A stretch of DNA of 64,000 nucleotides from Cylindrospermum sp. NIES-4074 (GTDB taxonomy: Bacteria; Cyanobacteriota; Cyanobacteriia; Cyanobacteriales; Nostocaceae), in contig AP018269.1 in NCBI GenBank assembly GCA_003994795.1, positions 3,187,484 through 3,251,483 of the forward strand, read 5' to 3'. Every line of letters begins with the position of its first letter. Position 1 is the stretch's first letter. The position numbers and the translations under genes were made by a program. Shown piece after piece: positions 52,294-59,594 of the stretch. The notes beneath the pieces are model-generated. The model saw nothing but the letters and a program-made list of their open reading frames with translations. It was not told the DNA's origin and ran no database searches.

Positions 52294-53469
52294 TCATCCA
52301 GATATTTTTGGCTTATGGTTCAAACTGTCCAGAATTCCATCATGGAATTTGTTAACAGAAGACAAAATGCCATTTTCTGTGTCGTTAAGTAATGATTCCT
52401 TAACCTCATTCAAATAATTTTCCAAATTTTCTCGCAGAATTGGCTTTTCTACTTGAACAGTATGGTAATGATCCCAAATATCCCAGGCTAACACACCCAA
52501 ACCTGCGATTGGATTCAGCAATTCTAACCCTAAAATACCAGCCGCCAGTTCGCTAGTTCCTTCTGTAGCTGCCTTGGTTGCTGTTTTGGTTGCTAGCTTC
52601 GTGACTGCTTTAGAAGTTACCTTACTCACACTTGTTGTTATAAATTTCTTAGTACCAATAGTACCTACAGCTTTCATCATTGCAGTAGTAGCTAGATAGC
52701 GTGTACCACCTGAAAGTACTCTAAGTGAAATGTTCTGCTCTTTTCCCCCGGTATTATAGGTTGTACTACCTAAACCTTCGAGAAATCTTTCCCAGGTAGG
52801 TTGCGGGATGTTGTATTCGCTTTGAACTCCAGCTAAATTGCGATTTGCTTCTGACACATATGTATCGATTGCTTCTCGCGTGAAACGTTCCATCTTAAGT
52901 TGCATTAATGATGGCTGGAACACTTGTTTAGCAAATTCTTGTTGGAAACTTCCAATTAATTTCTCGGCTTTCTCTTCTTCTGAAATAGAGTAAAAGTTTA
53001 CCCAAATAGCCTTTAGTCCAATTCCTAACTGGTTAAAGTAGTTGTAGTACCAATCTAGAAATGGATGATCTACGCGCTGCATCATCTCATCTTTCCATAA
53101 TTCCAGATTCTTGGAAGCAGAAGTTCTAGCGCTCACTAATGCCTTACCAAGTGATGTTGCAACATCATCAGAAATCTGAGCTTGTTTTTGTTCGGGAATT
53201 GTTATAGTTACCCTATTTGAGGTGTCTCTAGATGATTGTTTGATGTGGTTAACAGAAAAATTTCCCCAAAGTTGAAGAACAATTATGAGAACCACAGCAA
53301 TCCAGATATATTTCGATATAGACCTAATCGAATCTCTGGAGACACCAATGTTTATGTTAAAAAAATTTTTCTTTGTGTCTGAAGATTCATTCTGCCCGTT
53401 TTCAGATGCTTGGACAGTTTCCTTTAGTGGTGAGTCCGCATCTGGAGTAGATATATTAGTGTCAGTCAT
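52294..53469 (-). CDS. Unknown membrane protein (391 aa), second gene of two-gene unit
   Basis: Cytoplasmic acidic N-terminus, one membrane helix (IWIAVVLIIVLQLWGNFSV, about 52-70), then a long helical region. Near residues 265-345 comes a Thr/Ala/Gly-rich low-charge stretch (TKKFITTSVSKVTSKAVTKL, ILGLELLNPIAGLGVLAWDI) that could insert in membranes. The C-terminus is helical and charged. No family recognised. It lies 80 bp downstream of a 114-aa hydrophobic protein on the same strand. Confidence 0.75.
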   Translation of the reverse strand: MTDTNISTPDADSPLKETVQASENGQNESSDTKKNFFNINIGVSRDSIRSISKYIWIAVVLIIVLQLWGNFSVNHIKQSSRDTSNRVTITIPEQKQAQISDDVATSLGKALVSARTSASKNLELWKDEMMQRVDHPFLDWYYNYFNQLGIGLKAIWVNFYSISEEEKAEKLIGSFQQEFAKQVFQPSLMQLKMERFTREAIDTYVSEANRNLAGVQSEYNIPQPTWERFLEGLGSTTYNTGGKEQNISLRVLSGGTRYLATTAMMKAVGTIGTKKFITTSVSKVTSKAVTKLATKTATKAATEGTSELAAGILGLELLNPIAGLGVLAWDIWDHYHTVQVEKPILRENLENYLNEVKESLLNDTENGILSSVNKFHDGILDSLNHKPKISG

Positions 53470-53549
53470 AATTCTAGTCAGGTTTCCTCTAGTTTGGTTA
53501 GCGATAGGACAAGATATGCAAAATGATGAACGCAGAATGAATTTTGCAT

Positions 53550-53894
53550 TTATGCAATAGTTCTGAGATAATCCTTTATCTTCAATTTCAGATCACGAGA
53601 AATTGGATATGATTCAACTTCTCTCTCTATATCAGATTTAGACTTACCTTTTCTTCTAAGCTCGTCTACGGTCGCTTTAAAAATCGCTTCAAATCCATAC
53701 TCTGCTAATCCTTTTGATATCAAGCCGAGTATTCCAAGTACAGCGATTCCTCCAAGCATTCCAAATGGGCCGCCAAGCATAGCTAACGCTGTAGTTATTG
53801 CAGCAGCACCTACCCATCCTGTAACCGCCATTGCAACAAGCAGTACAAGACCAGGCACACCCAAGGCAGCTATTTTATCTACTATCTGATCCAT
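53550..53894 (-). CDS. Small glycine-rich membrane protein (114 aa), first gene of unit
   Basis: Three hydrophobic, Gly/Ala-rich segments (VPGLVLLVAMAVTGWVGAAA, LAMLGGPFGMLGGIAVLGIL) look like a helical hairpin; the soluble tail is charged (ATVDELRRKGKSKSDIEREV, YPISRDLKLKIKDYL). The size and pattern recall pore-forming or holin-like proteins, but this is inference. Its partner is the 391-aa gene. Confidence 0.75.
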   Translation of the reverse strand: MDQIVDKIAALGVPGLVLLVAMAVTGWVGAAAITTALAMLGGPFGMLGGIAVLGILGLISKGLAEYGFEAIFKATVDELRRKGKSKSDIEREVESYPISRDLKLKIKDYLRTIA

Positions 53895-54321
53895 ATTTTC
53901 TCAAACATGAGAAACTAACACTACTAGCTTATTGCCTGAATACTTATACGTCCAGCCTAACTATCCTGTTTTTTTACTTTTGTCAGAGAAAAATCTAAAG
54001 TCTTTGATTGAAAATACTTTCATTTAGTAGAGGCGCGATCGCTTTATAGAAAAACCTCCGGTTCCCTCTGCGCTACCTCCGCGAACCTCTGCGTTGAAAA
54101 CCCTTATGATTTGTACTTAACGCTGGGAAAATGGGATCTAATTCCAACTGATTATGGCAAGAATCTAGCAATTAGTAAGGGTAAAAGTATCAGCACAGAT
54201 GCAATCAAAACAAGAATTGCTGGATCAATTTTAATGTGGTTCTTTTGTGGATCGCTCATTTGTCAATATCTCGAAAAATAAATATATTAATTTAGCCAAA
54301 ATAAAAATCATACATATTTCT
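53895..54321. other. Spacer with repeat scraps and direct-repeat copy 1
   Basis: Contains a CTCTGCGCTACCTCCGCGAA-type repeat (about 54057) and, at 54266-54302, one of two copies of a 37-bp direct repeat that bracket the DUF433/DUF5615 genes. Confidence 0.6.
54266..54302. repeat. Direct repeat copy 1 flanking TA cassette
   Basis: ATATCTCGAAAAATAAATAT then ATTAATTTAGCCAAAAT; 34 of 37 bases match 54941-54977 in the same orientation. Confidence 0.85.
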
Positions 54322-54654
54322 TCATGTCAGCACCAGAATGCTTTCTTGTTCTGTATTATAAAACTGAATAATCGTGGCGTAATTGTTCCGCAAAATTTGT
54401 ACAATTCTGGAGGTTGGACAGTTACCGATGCGAAGGTAAATGAACTTTGGAGGATGACCGTAGAGAATACTGCGTTGATGGAAATCAGAGTCTTTGGAAA
54501 CGATTACGAAATTATTCGCTTTGGCGTATTCCCAAATTAGTAAATCTTCACTTTGAATTAGTGCGAGTGTTTTAACGTGTACAGATTCAGGATATAAATC
54601 CGTGATTTGGGAAATGATCCGGTCAGAGAGGTTTTCGTCTAATAGCAGTTTCAC
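54322..54654 (-). CDS. DUF5615 PIN-like toxin
   Basis: 110 aa. MKLLLDENLSDRIISQITDL, VIVSKDSDFHQRSILYGHPP and RIGNCPTSRIVQILRN fit the DUF5615 (PIN-like) family, putative Mut7-C/PIN ribonucleases, with the acidic residues DEN, SKDSDF present. It overlaps the DUF433 gene by 4 bases, the usual antitoxin-first order. Confidence 0.9.
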   Translation of the reverse strand: MKLLLDENLSDRIISQITDLYPESVHVKTLALIQSEDLLIWEYAKANNFVIVSKDSDFHQRSILYGHPPKFIYLRIGNCPTSRIVQILRNNYATIIQFYNTEQESILVLT

Positions 54655-54875
54655 AGGGATGCCACAAATAATTTTTTCTCACGTTCTGCGGCAAAAGCAA
54701 GACAAGCTTTGATGTCTTCAGCAGTGAGTTCAGAAAAGTCTTCTAATATTTCTGCTTCTGTCATGCCACTAGCAAGATATTCTAAGATATCATATACTGT
54801 GATTCGCATTCCCCGAATGCATGGTTTACCACTGCGTTTTCCAGGTTCAATTGTGATGATTTCTTGGTAGTTCAT
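54651..54875 (-). CDS. DUF433 antitoxin
   Basis: 74 aa. TIEPGKRSGKPCIRGMRITV and DILEYLASGMTEAEILEDFS are DUF433 hallmarks (small helix-turn-helix, VapB-like). It pairs with the DUF5615 toxin (ATGA overlap) and probably autoregulates. Confidence 0.93.
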   Translation of the reverse strand: MNYQEIITIEPGKRSGKPCIRGMRITVYDILEYLASGMTEAEILEDFSELTAEDIKACLAFAAEREKKLFVASL

Positions 54876-54940
54876 GAGTCAGGGGGGATGTTGGCTTAAG
54901 TCTATAATAGCGTGAGTGCAAGCTATAGACGCTTTTACCT

Positions 54941-54977
54941 ATATCTCGCAAAATAAATATGTTAATTTAGCCTAAAT
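54941..54977. repeat. Direct repeat copy 2 flanking TA cassette
   Basis: ATATCTCGCAAAATAAATAT then GTTAATTTAGCCTAAAT; lies between the TA genes and the HicB gene. Confidence 0.85.
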
Positions 54978-54996
54978 CAGAAGCAATGCAGATGAT

Positions 54997-55164
54997 TCAT
55001 ATTTCCTCCTGCTGACTAGCAACTTCCAACCAACCTTGAACAGCATCCTTAAGCATTTCTAACAAATGTTCGTAGCTTTCACCCCATGTGTGGCATCCTG
55101 GTAAAGCGGGTACAGAACCACACCACACACCGTCTTCTTCCCAGATGATTGCTTTGATTTTCAT
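54997..55164 (-). CDS. HicB-family antitoxin-like protein (55 aa)
   Basis: Too short for common ORF filters. MKIKAIIWEEDGVWCGSVPA then LPGCHTWGESYEHLLEMLKD, AVQGWLEV: the partially degraded RNase-H-like fold of HicB (VPxLPGCxTxGxTxxEAxxN). No HicA toxin (dsRBD-like) is found beside it, so it may be an orphan or a stand-alone regulator. Confidence 0.85.
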   Translation of the reverse strand: MKIKAIIWEEDGVWCGSVPALPGCHTWGESYEHLLEMLKDAVQGWLEVASQQEEI

Positions 55165-55256
55165 GAAAACTCTCTCGCGCTAACTAAATTTTAACGTGGG
55201 GTGCGATCGCACTTGTGTAAGATTAATCTATAGGACTTACGCACGAGTTACGGAGT

Positions 55257-55284
55257 AACGTTCGCGTAGCGTGCCGGAGGCATA
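55257..55284. repeat. Small dispersed repeat scrap
   Basis: AACGTTCGCGTAGCGTGCCG then GAGGCATA, within a CGCAGAGGCGCAGAGGA repeat context upstream of the RluA-type gene. Confidence 0.6.
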
Positions 55285-55403
55285 CCGCAGAGGCGCAGAG
55301 GACACAGAGAAATGAGAGTTTGAGAGATATTTTTCGTAATTCATAATCTAATTGCGTAAACGCCGCGTGGCTTGTCGTTTGAGGCATAATACCAGATTTG
55401 TAT

Positions 55404-57062
55404 ATGGTAGTTCTCCATCCGCTTTCTGATTTCATTAACTCCGACTCGATAATTCCCTCCTCACCTCCCAGCTATTATTATGAAGGGTATTCCCAAACTG
55501 GGGAGATGCTGAGACTACCCCGCACAGCTTTGGTAGAAGCGATCGCCTATAATTTAATGGAATACCTTGCTGAAAATCCGCTGTATTCCCGTGAAGGCAA
55601 GATGTATGGCGTGTTGTTGGTGGAATTATCCACAGGTGAACAACGGGTAATTAAAGCCTTTTCCGGTTTATTGAACGGTTGCAGTGTGGTTGCAGGTTGG
55701 GTTCCTCCCATTCCCGGACGTGATGAAGTAGCTTTAGAAGAAACCCGGACTTTGGCGGAATTAGAGACAATCAAGCAAGAACTGATTACCTTAAAAGCAC
55801 TCCCAGCAAGGCAGGAATACGCTACCTTAGCTAGTGAATTTGAGCAGCAATTACAAATAATAAGCGATCGCCAACGCCAAGACAAACAGCAACGACAGGA
55901 AAAACGCCAGTATTTGTGCGAAACCCTCACAGGAGAATCTCTGACAATTGCCCTAGAACAACTCGACGCAGAAAGCCGTCAGCAGGGCATTGAGCGCCGC
56001 AATCTCAAACGCCGTCAAAATGAAGTTTTGCAGCCACTACAGCAGATAATTACCGCCGCAGATGAGCGAATTAGAGAACTTAGGCAACAGCGGAAAACAC
56101 TATCGCGGCAACTGCAAACACAGATGCAAGCCGCCTACAGCTTAACTAATTTTTCCGGGCAATCTCTATCATTACAGCAATTGATGCCTGACGGTTCCCC
56201 CACAGGTACAGGAGATTGTTGTGCGCCAAAATTGCTGCATTATGCGGCGATAAATGGATGCAAACCTTTAGCAATGGCAGAATTTTGGTGGGGTGCGTCT
56301 TCGGTAAATCAGGAGAAAGTTCCAGGGGTATTTTATGGTGCTTGTGCAGAACGTTGTCAGCCGTTAATGGGGTTTTTGCTGTCAGGATTAAGACCTAATC
56401 CCGCTAGGGAAGTGGAGATCATTTATGAGGATGAATGGCTAATTGCGGTGAACAAACCCCCAGGATTATTATCGGTTCCTGGTCGTTATCACCACAATCA
56501 AGATAGTGTTCTCAGTCGCTTGCTTCATCTGTTACCGGATGGGATGGGGATTACATCTGTGCATCGTTTGGATCAAGAAACATCGGGTATTTTGCTGTTA
56601 GCGCGCGATCGCTTCCAGCGGGGCGTAGCCCATCGCCAAATTCATCATCAACTAAGTTGGCAATTTCAACAACGGCAGATTCACAAAGTTTATGAAGCCA
56701 TACTTGCGGGTGTTGTCACCACTGACCAAGGTGTGATTGACTTACCGTTATGGGGAGATCCAGAAAATCGCCCTGTTCAGCAAGTTGATGAAACACGGGG
56801 TAAACCCAGCTTGACGCACTTCCGGGTAATGGGGAGAGAGGGAGACTACACCCGTGTGGAGTTTATCCCCCTGACAGGACGCACCCATCAATTAAGGGTT
56901 CATGCTGCTGATCAACGAGGATTGGGGGTGACAATTTTAGGCGATCGCCTTTATGGTTGTAGTGCCGTTGCCAATCGCTTATATCTGCACGCGCGGGAAC
57001 TGAGTTTTGTGCATCCGCAATTGGGGGAAACCCTGCATTTACAGGTAAAGACACCTTTTTAA
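55404..57062 (+). CDS. RluA-type pseudouridine synthase with long N-terminal extension and in-frame repeat
   Basis: 552 aa, much longer than the 300 typical of RluA. The N-terminal 330 residues contain a coiled-coil-like charged region (RQRQDKQQRQEKRQYL ... RIRELRQQRKTLSRQLQTQ) as in the cyanobacterial RluA subgroup. The catalytic motif is SVHRLDQETSGILLLARDR (Asp at about 389), then VEFIPLTGRTHQLRVHAADQ. Residues 404-411 (FQRGVAHR) are an inserted 24-bp dispersed repeat just after a HIP1 site; without it the reading would be ARDRQIHHQLSWQF, as in relatives. Target RNA unknown. Confidence 0.9.
   Translation: MVVLHPLSDFINSDSIIPSSPPSYYYEGYSQTGEMLRLPRTALVEAIAYNLMEYLAENPLYSREGKMYGVLLVELSTGEQRVIKAFSGLLNGCSVVAGWVPPIPGRDEVALEETRTLAELETIKQELITLKALPARQEYATLASEFEQQLQIISDRQRQDKQQRQEKRQYLCETLTGESLTIALEQLDAESRQQGIERRNLKRRQNEVLQPLQQIITAADERIRELRQQRKTLSRQLQTQMQAAYSLTNFSGQSLSLQQLMPDGSPTGTGDCCAPKLLHYAAINGCKPLAMAEFWWGASSVNQEKVPGVFYGACAERCQPLMGFLLSGLRPNPAREVEIIYEDEWLIAVNKPPGLLSVPGRYHHNQDSVLSRLLHLLPDGMGITSVHRLDQETSGILLLARDRFQRGVAHRQIHHQLSWQFQQRQIHKVYEAILAGVVTTDQGVIDLPLWGDPENRPVQQVDETRGKPSLTHFRVMGREGDYTRVEFIPLTGRTHQLRVHAADQRGLGVTILGDRLYGCSAVANRLYLHARELSFVHPQLGETLHLQVKTPF
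56605..56636. repeat. Small dispersed repeat inside the RluA-type gene
   Basis: HIP1 site GCGATCGC followed by a 24-base unit TTCCAGCGGGGCGTAGCCCA then TCGC, inserted in frame. Confidence 0.9.
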
Positions 57063-57107
57063 GTTGGCAAAAAGTGCGATGGCGCTATTTTAGCTTTCAT
57101 CTAGCTA

Positions 57108-57146
57108 TTTTGAATACTTTAGTCTGTAGAACTTTTGTATTCAAAA
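57108..57146. promoter_or_regulatory. Operator-like inverted repeat upstream of R-M controller
   Basis: Perfect 10-bp arms TTTTGAATAC (57108-57117) and GTATTCAAAA (57137-57146) with 19 bases between. The left arm extends to TTGAATACTTTAGTCT, repeated 15/16 at 59264-59279 before the methyltransferase start. Probably bound by the XRE protein. Confidence 0.7.
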
Positions 57147-57162
57147 TTTTACATTCTTGTTT

Positions 57163-57405
57163 ATGCAGCTTAGTAAACTAGACCAAACTTTAGGGCTAGA
57201 AATACAGCGCCGTCGTCTAGAGAAAGGTTGGTCTCAGGAATACTTAGCAGAATTAACCGGTCTGCACAGAACCTACATCAGCCAACTAGAACGAGGACTG
57301 AAAAGCCCATCCGTTAGAGTTCTTAGTCATATCACCAAGGCTCTAAGTATAACAATGAGCGAATTTTTCCGAGTCGTAGAGGAATCTTTGAGTGTTGATA
57401 GGTAA
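57163..57405 (+). CDS. XRE-family controller protein of R-M system
   Basis: 80 aa from the ATG at 57163. A single helix-turn-helix domain: LGLEIQRRRLEKGWSQEYLA, ELTGLHRTYISQLERGLKSP, as in C proteins that regulate restriction-modification genes. Its 3' end overlaps the next gene by 14 bases. It lies 17 bp after an inverted-repeat operator. Confidence 0.88.
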   Translation: MQLSKLDQTLGLEIQRRRLEKGWSQEYLAELTGLHRTYISQLERGLKSPSVRVLSHITKALSITMSEFFRVVEESLSVDR

Positions 57406-58141
57406 CGAGATAGACCGATTGAGACAAGCTATACTTGCTACTGTTGCATCCCCAGTTATTGGGTCTATAGAAGATTATGCTTGGGAGGCGATTTTTCATT
57501 TTGTCAAAGATATTCCTCTCGCAGATCCTGCGTTAGGGCGTAGTAAACTTTTATATGATGCAGTTAGCTTTGTTACCAAAACAGGTTGGTCACTAAAGTC
57601 TCTCCAATTAAGTAACCTTACAGTTGGAAATACATTTTTCTTTGTAATTCAGAGAGCAGATATTATCAGGAAGGCTGATTTACTAGGTTTTCCTGGCTTG
57701 ACTGAACTTTCTTCACCAGGGGAATTGGGGACAGCTATCATTCAACACTGGAATGAAAAGATTATAACGAGTCGGTCATCACAAGATGTAGTGAATAGTT
57801 ATGAAGGGATACTACTAAAAACCATTCGGGGGAATGAATATATTTACTGTGAATATCCACTGCATCCACTTGATCCAACTAGTTTTACTTGGGCTTGGAC
57901 AGTAGATAGAAAGACTGGGAAAAGTGGAGTTGGACTACAGGGAAGTATTGCAGGTAAAACAGAGTTAGTCTGGTACAAAAATCAAAAACAACTTTTTAGG
58001 GCTAGAACTATTCCACCACAGGCTGTACAGATAAATATTGAAAGAGTTCGTCTAACCCCTGAGAATTATGTAAAGACTATTCTCACCGCTTTACAAGAGC
58101 AAATCAGTCAACATCATCCTAATTATGAACCTGGAGAATAG
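57392..58141 (+). CDS. Probable Type II restriction endonuclease of unrecognised family
   Basis: 249 aa, GTG start, overlapping the controller gene. Called restriction enzyme from context: controller upstream, C5 methyltransferase convergent and overlapping by 23 bases at the 3' ends. The protein has VIGSIEDYAWEAIFHFVKD, LLYDAVSFVTKTGWSLKSLQ and AWTVDRKTGKSGVGLQGSI. A D ... D/E-x-K type active site may be present (for example DAVSFVTKTGWSLKS), but I cannot name a family. Recognition site unknown. Confidence 0.7.
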   Translation: MLIGNEIDRLRQAILATVASPVIGSIEDYAWEAIFHFVKDIPLADPALGRSKLLYDAVSFVTKTGWSLKSLQLSNLTVGNTFFFVIQRADIIRKADLLGFPGLTELSSPGELGTAIIQHWNEKIITSRSSQDVVNSYEGILLKTIRGNEYIYCEYPLHPLDPTSFTWAWTVDRKTGKSGVGLQGSIAGKTELVWYKNQKQLFRARTIPPQAVQINIERVRLTPENYVKTILTALQEQISQHHPNYEPGE

Positions 58142-59261
58142 ACTCAGCTATTGCCTTAGCCAATAGTGGAGGTACAGATTCACCAATCTGAGAAGCCATC
58201 TCAGTATATGTTCCTAAAAAGTGAAAGTTATCTGGATAAGAATGTAATCGTGCCGCTTCACGTATTGTAATTGTTCTATCTTGTGTAGGATGGAAAAATC
58301 TACCAGAACCAGGATGAAAAACCCATCTCGTGATAGTTCTTGCTGGTTTATCCCAGTACAGTCTTCCATATGCACCACTGTAATGCTTCTTAGGAGCTAA
58401 TTCAGAAGGTAAATCTCTGGCATCTTGTCCTTCTTTTAAAAGACGTACTCTTGCCATCTGAATGGGGCTTAAAGCACGAGCAATATGGTTAACAATTTTT
58501 GTACTGCCATTACGGAGTATATCTTGGTAAGCAGTTTGTGATGCCAAGGGATATCCTTCATCATCATATTTTTGTCCTGCATTTAATAATGGCAAGTCTC
58601 CAATAGCATCTTTAACTGTAACGATGGGAGCAATATTTGATTCCAGCAAATTCATCTGGTGACAAGATTTTTTGGTTCTATAATCGCTTCTAATATCACC
58701 AAAGTTTGTAGGTTCAGGGAATTTAAGTACCCGATCTAGACTAGCCAGAAAAAAAGCTCTAGCTCTTGTTTGTGGTACGCCATAATTAGCAGCATTTAAT
58801 GAGTTTGAAGTAACTTTATAACCTAGTAATTCTAGTTGCTCTGTAATTTCGTTTTTAACTACACCTTTATAAGCACTTAAAATTTCCGGCACATTTTCAA
58901 TGATTACATAAATAGGTCTAAACTCTTGTACAAACTCCAAGAAAGTTCGATATAGTTGATTACGATGCTCATTTAGATAGCGATAGCCAGCAGGAATATT
59001 TCTGGAAAAGCCTTGACAAGGAGGCCCACCAATCAGCACTTTTAACTCTTCTCTTTGTAAACCTAGCCATGAACGAAGTTCTACAGGATTAACTTTACGA
59101 ATATCTTGATGAATAACTTTAGTGTGAGGAAAATTGTATCCATAAGTAGCTAAAGCTTTTTTGTTTGAATCAATAGCACATAAAGACTCAAATCCATTCA
59201 AGTGAAATCCCGTAGTTAATCCACCAGCACCAGCAAATAGATCAATAATTTTGTAACTCAT
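58119..59261 (-). CDS. DNA (cytosine-5-)-methyltransferase
   Basis: 380 aa with all C5 motifs: DLFAGAGGLTTGFHLNG (I), IGGPPCQGFSRNIPAGY with the catalytic PC (IV), IIENVPEIL (VI), RARAFFLASL (VIII), and IREAARLHSYPDNFHFLGT ... QIGESVPPLLAKAI (IX-X). It modifies the same site the nuclease should cut; the site is unknown. Convergent 23-bp overlap with the nuclease gene. The controller motif lies only 3 bases before its start codon. Confidence 0.95.
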   Translation of the reverse strand: MSYKIIDLFAGAGGLTTGFHLNGFESLCAIDSNKKALATYGYNFPHTKVIHQDIRKVNPVELRSWLGLQREELKVLIGGPPCQGFSRNIPAGYRYLNEHRNQLYRTFLEFVQEFRPIYVIIENVPEILSAYKGVVKNEITEQLELLGYKVTSNSLNAANYGVPQTRARAFFLASLDRVLKFPEPTNFGDIRSDYRTKKSCHQMNLLESNIAPIVTVKDAIGDLPLLNAGQKYDDEGYPLASQTAYQDILRNGSTKIVNHIARALSPIQMARVRLLKEGQDARDLPSELAPKKHYSGAYGRLYWDKPARTITRWVFHPGSGRFFHPTQDRTITIREAARLHSYPDNFHFLGTYTEMASQIGESVPPLLAKAIAESILQVHN

Positions 59262-59263
59262 AA

Positions 59264-59279
59264 TTGAATACTATAGTCT
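59264..59279. promoter_or_regulatory. Second operator motif, before methyltransferase gene
   Basis: TTGAATACTATAGTCT, 15/16 identical to 57110-57125. It contains the palindrome ACTATAGT, resembling C-box patterns. Confidence 0.7.
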
Positions 59280-59476
59280 TCGTTAAATCCTGTCAAGTGA
59301 TTCTAGTACAGCATTGTGCTCTAATACTGTAAATATTTGCTAGTTAAAGTATATCTCCCTCACTCACCTCAACCCCTGAATCTGCTGCGCTGCTTGCTTC
59401 CTGACAACAAGACATCATGCACAGTCGCTTCACCGGGAAAGAAAAGCCGATTAATAACAGATTCCGTCAACGCTAG

Positions 59477-59510
59477 GCGATGGCGCGAAGCGCCCGCTGG
59501 AAGCGATCGC
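59477..59510. repeat. Small dispersed repeat (inverted copy)
   Basis: GCGATGGCGCGAAGCGCCCG then CTGGAAGCGATCGC, the reverse complement type of the unit in the RluA-type gene, slightly longer. Confidence 0.85.
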
Positions 59511-59594
59511 ATTTATTTTCATGTCGCTTCGAGATGCTAGCTTAATAAAGGGCTATTCTTGCCCAAATACCCCAAAAATTACCATTTTCTCATT

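Larger units (their letters stand above)
59262..59594. other. Spacer with operator copy, repeat and gene scrap
   Basis: Holds the second operator motif (59264-59279) and a dispersed repeat (59477-59510). A 47-codon minus-strand frame (59369-59512) reads LALTESVINRLFFPGEATVH, looks protein-like, and may be a truncated gene end. Confidence 0.5.

Noticed and set aside
54247-54540. 97-codon plus-strand ORF
   Set aside because: Mostly antisense to the DUF5615 toxin gene.
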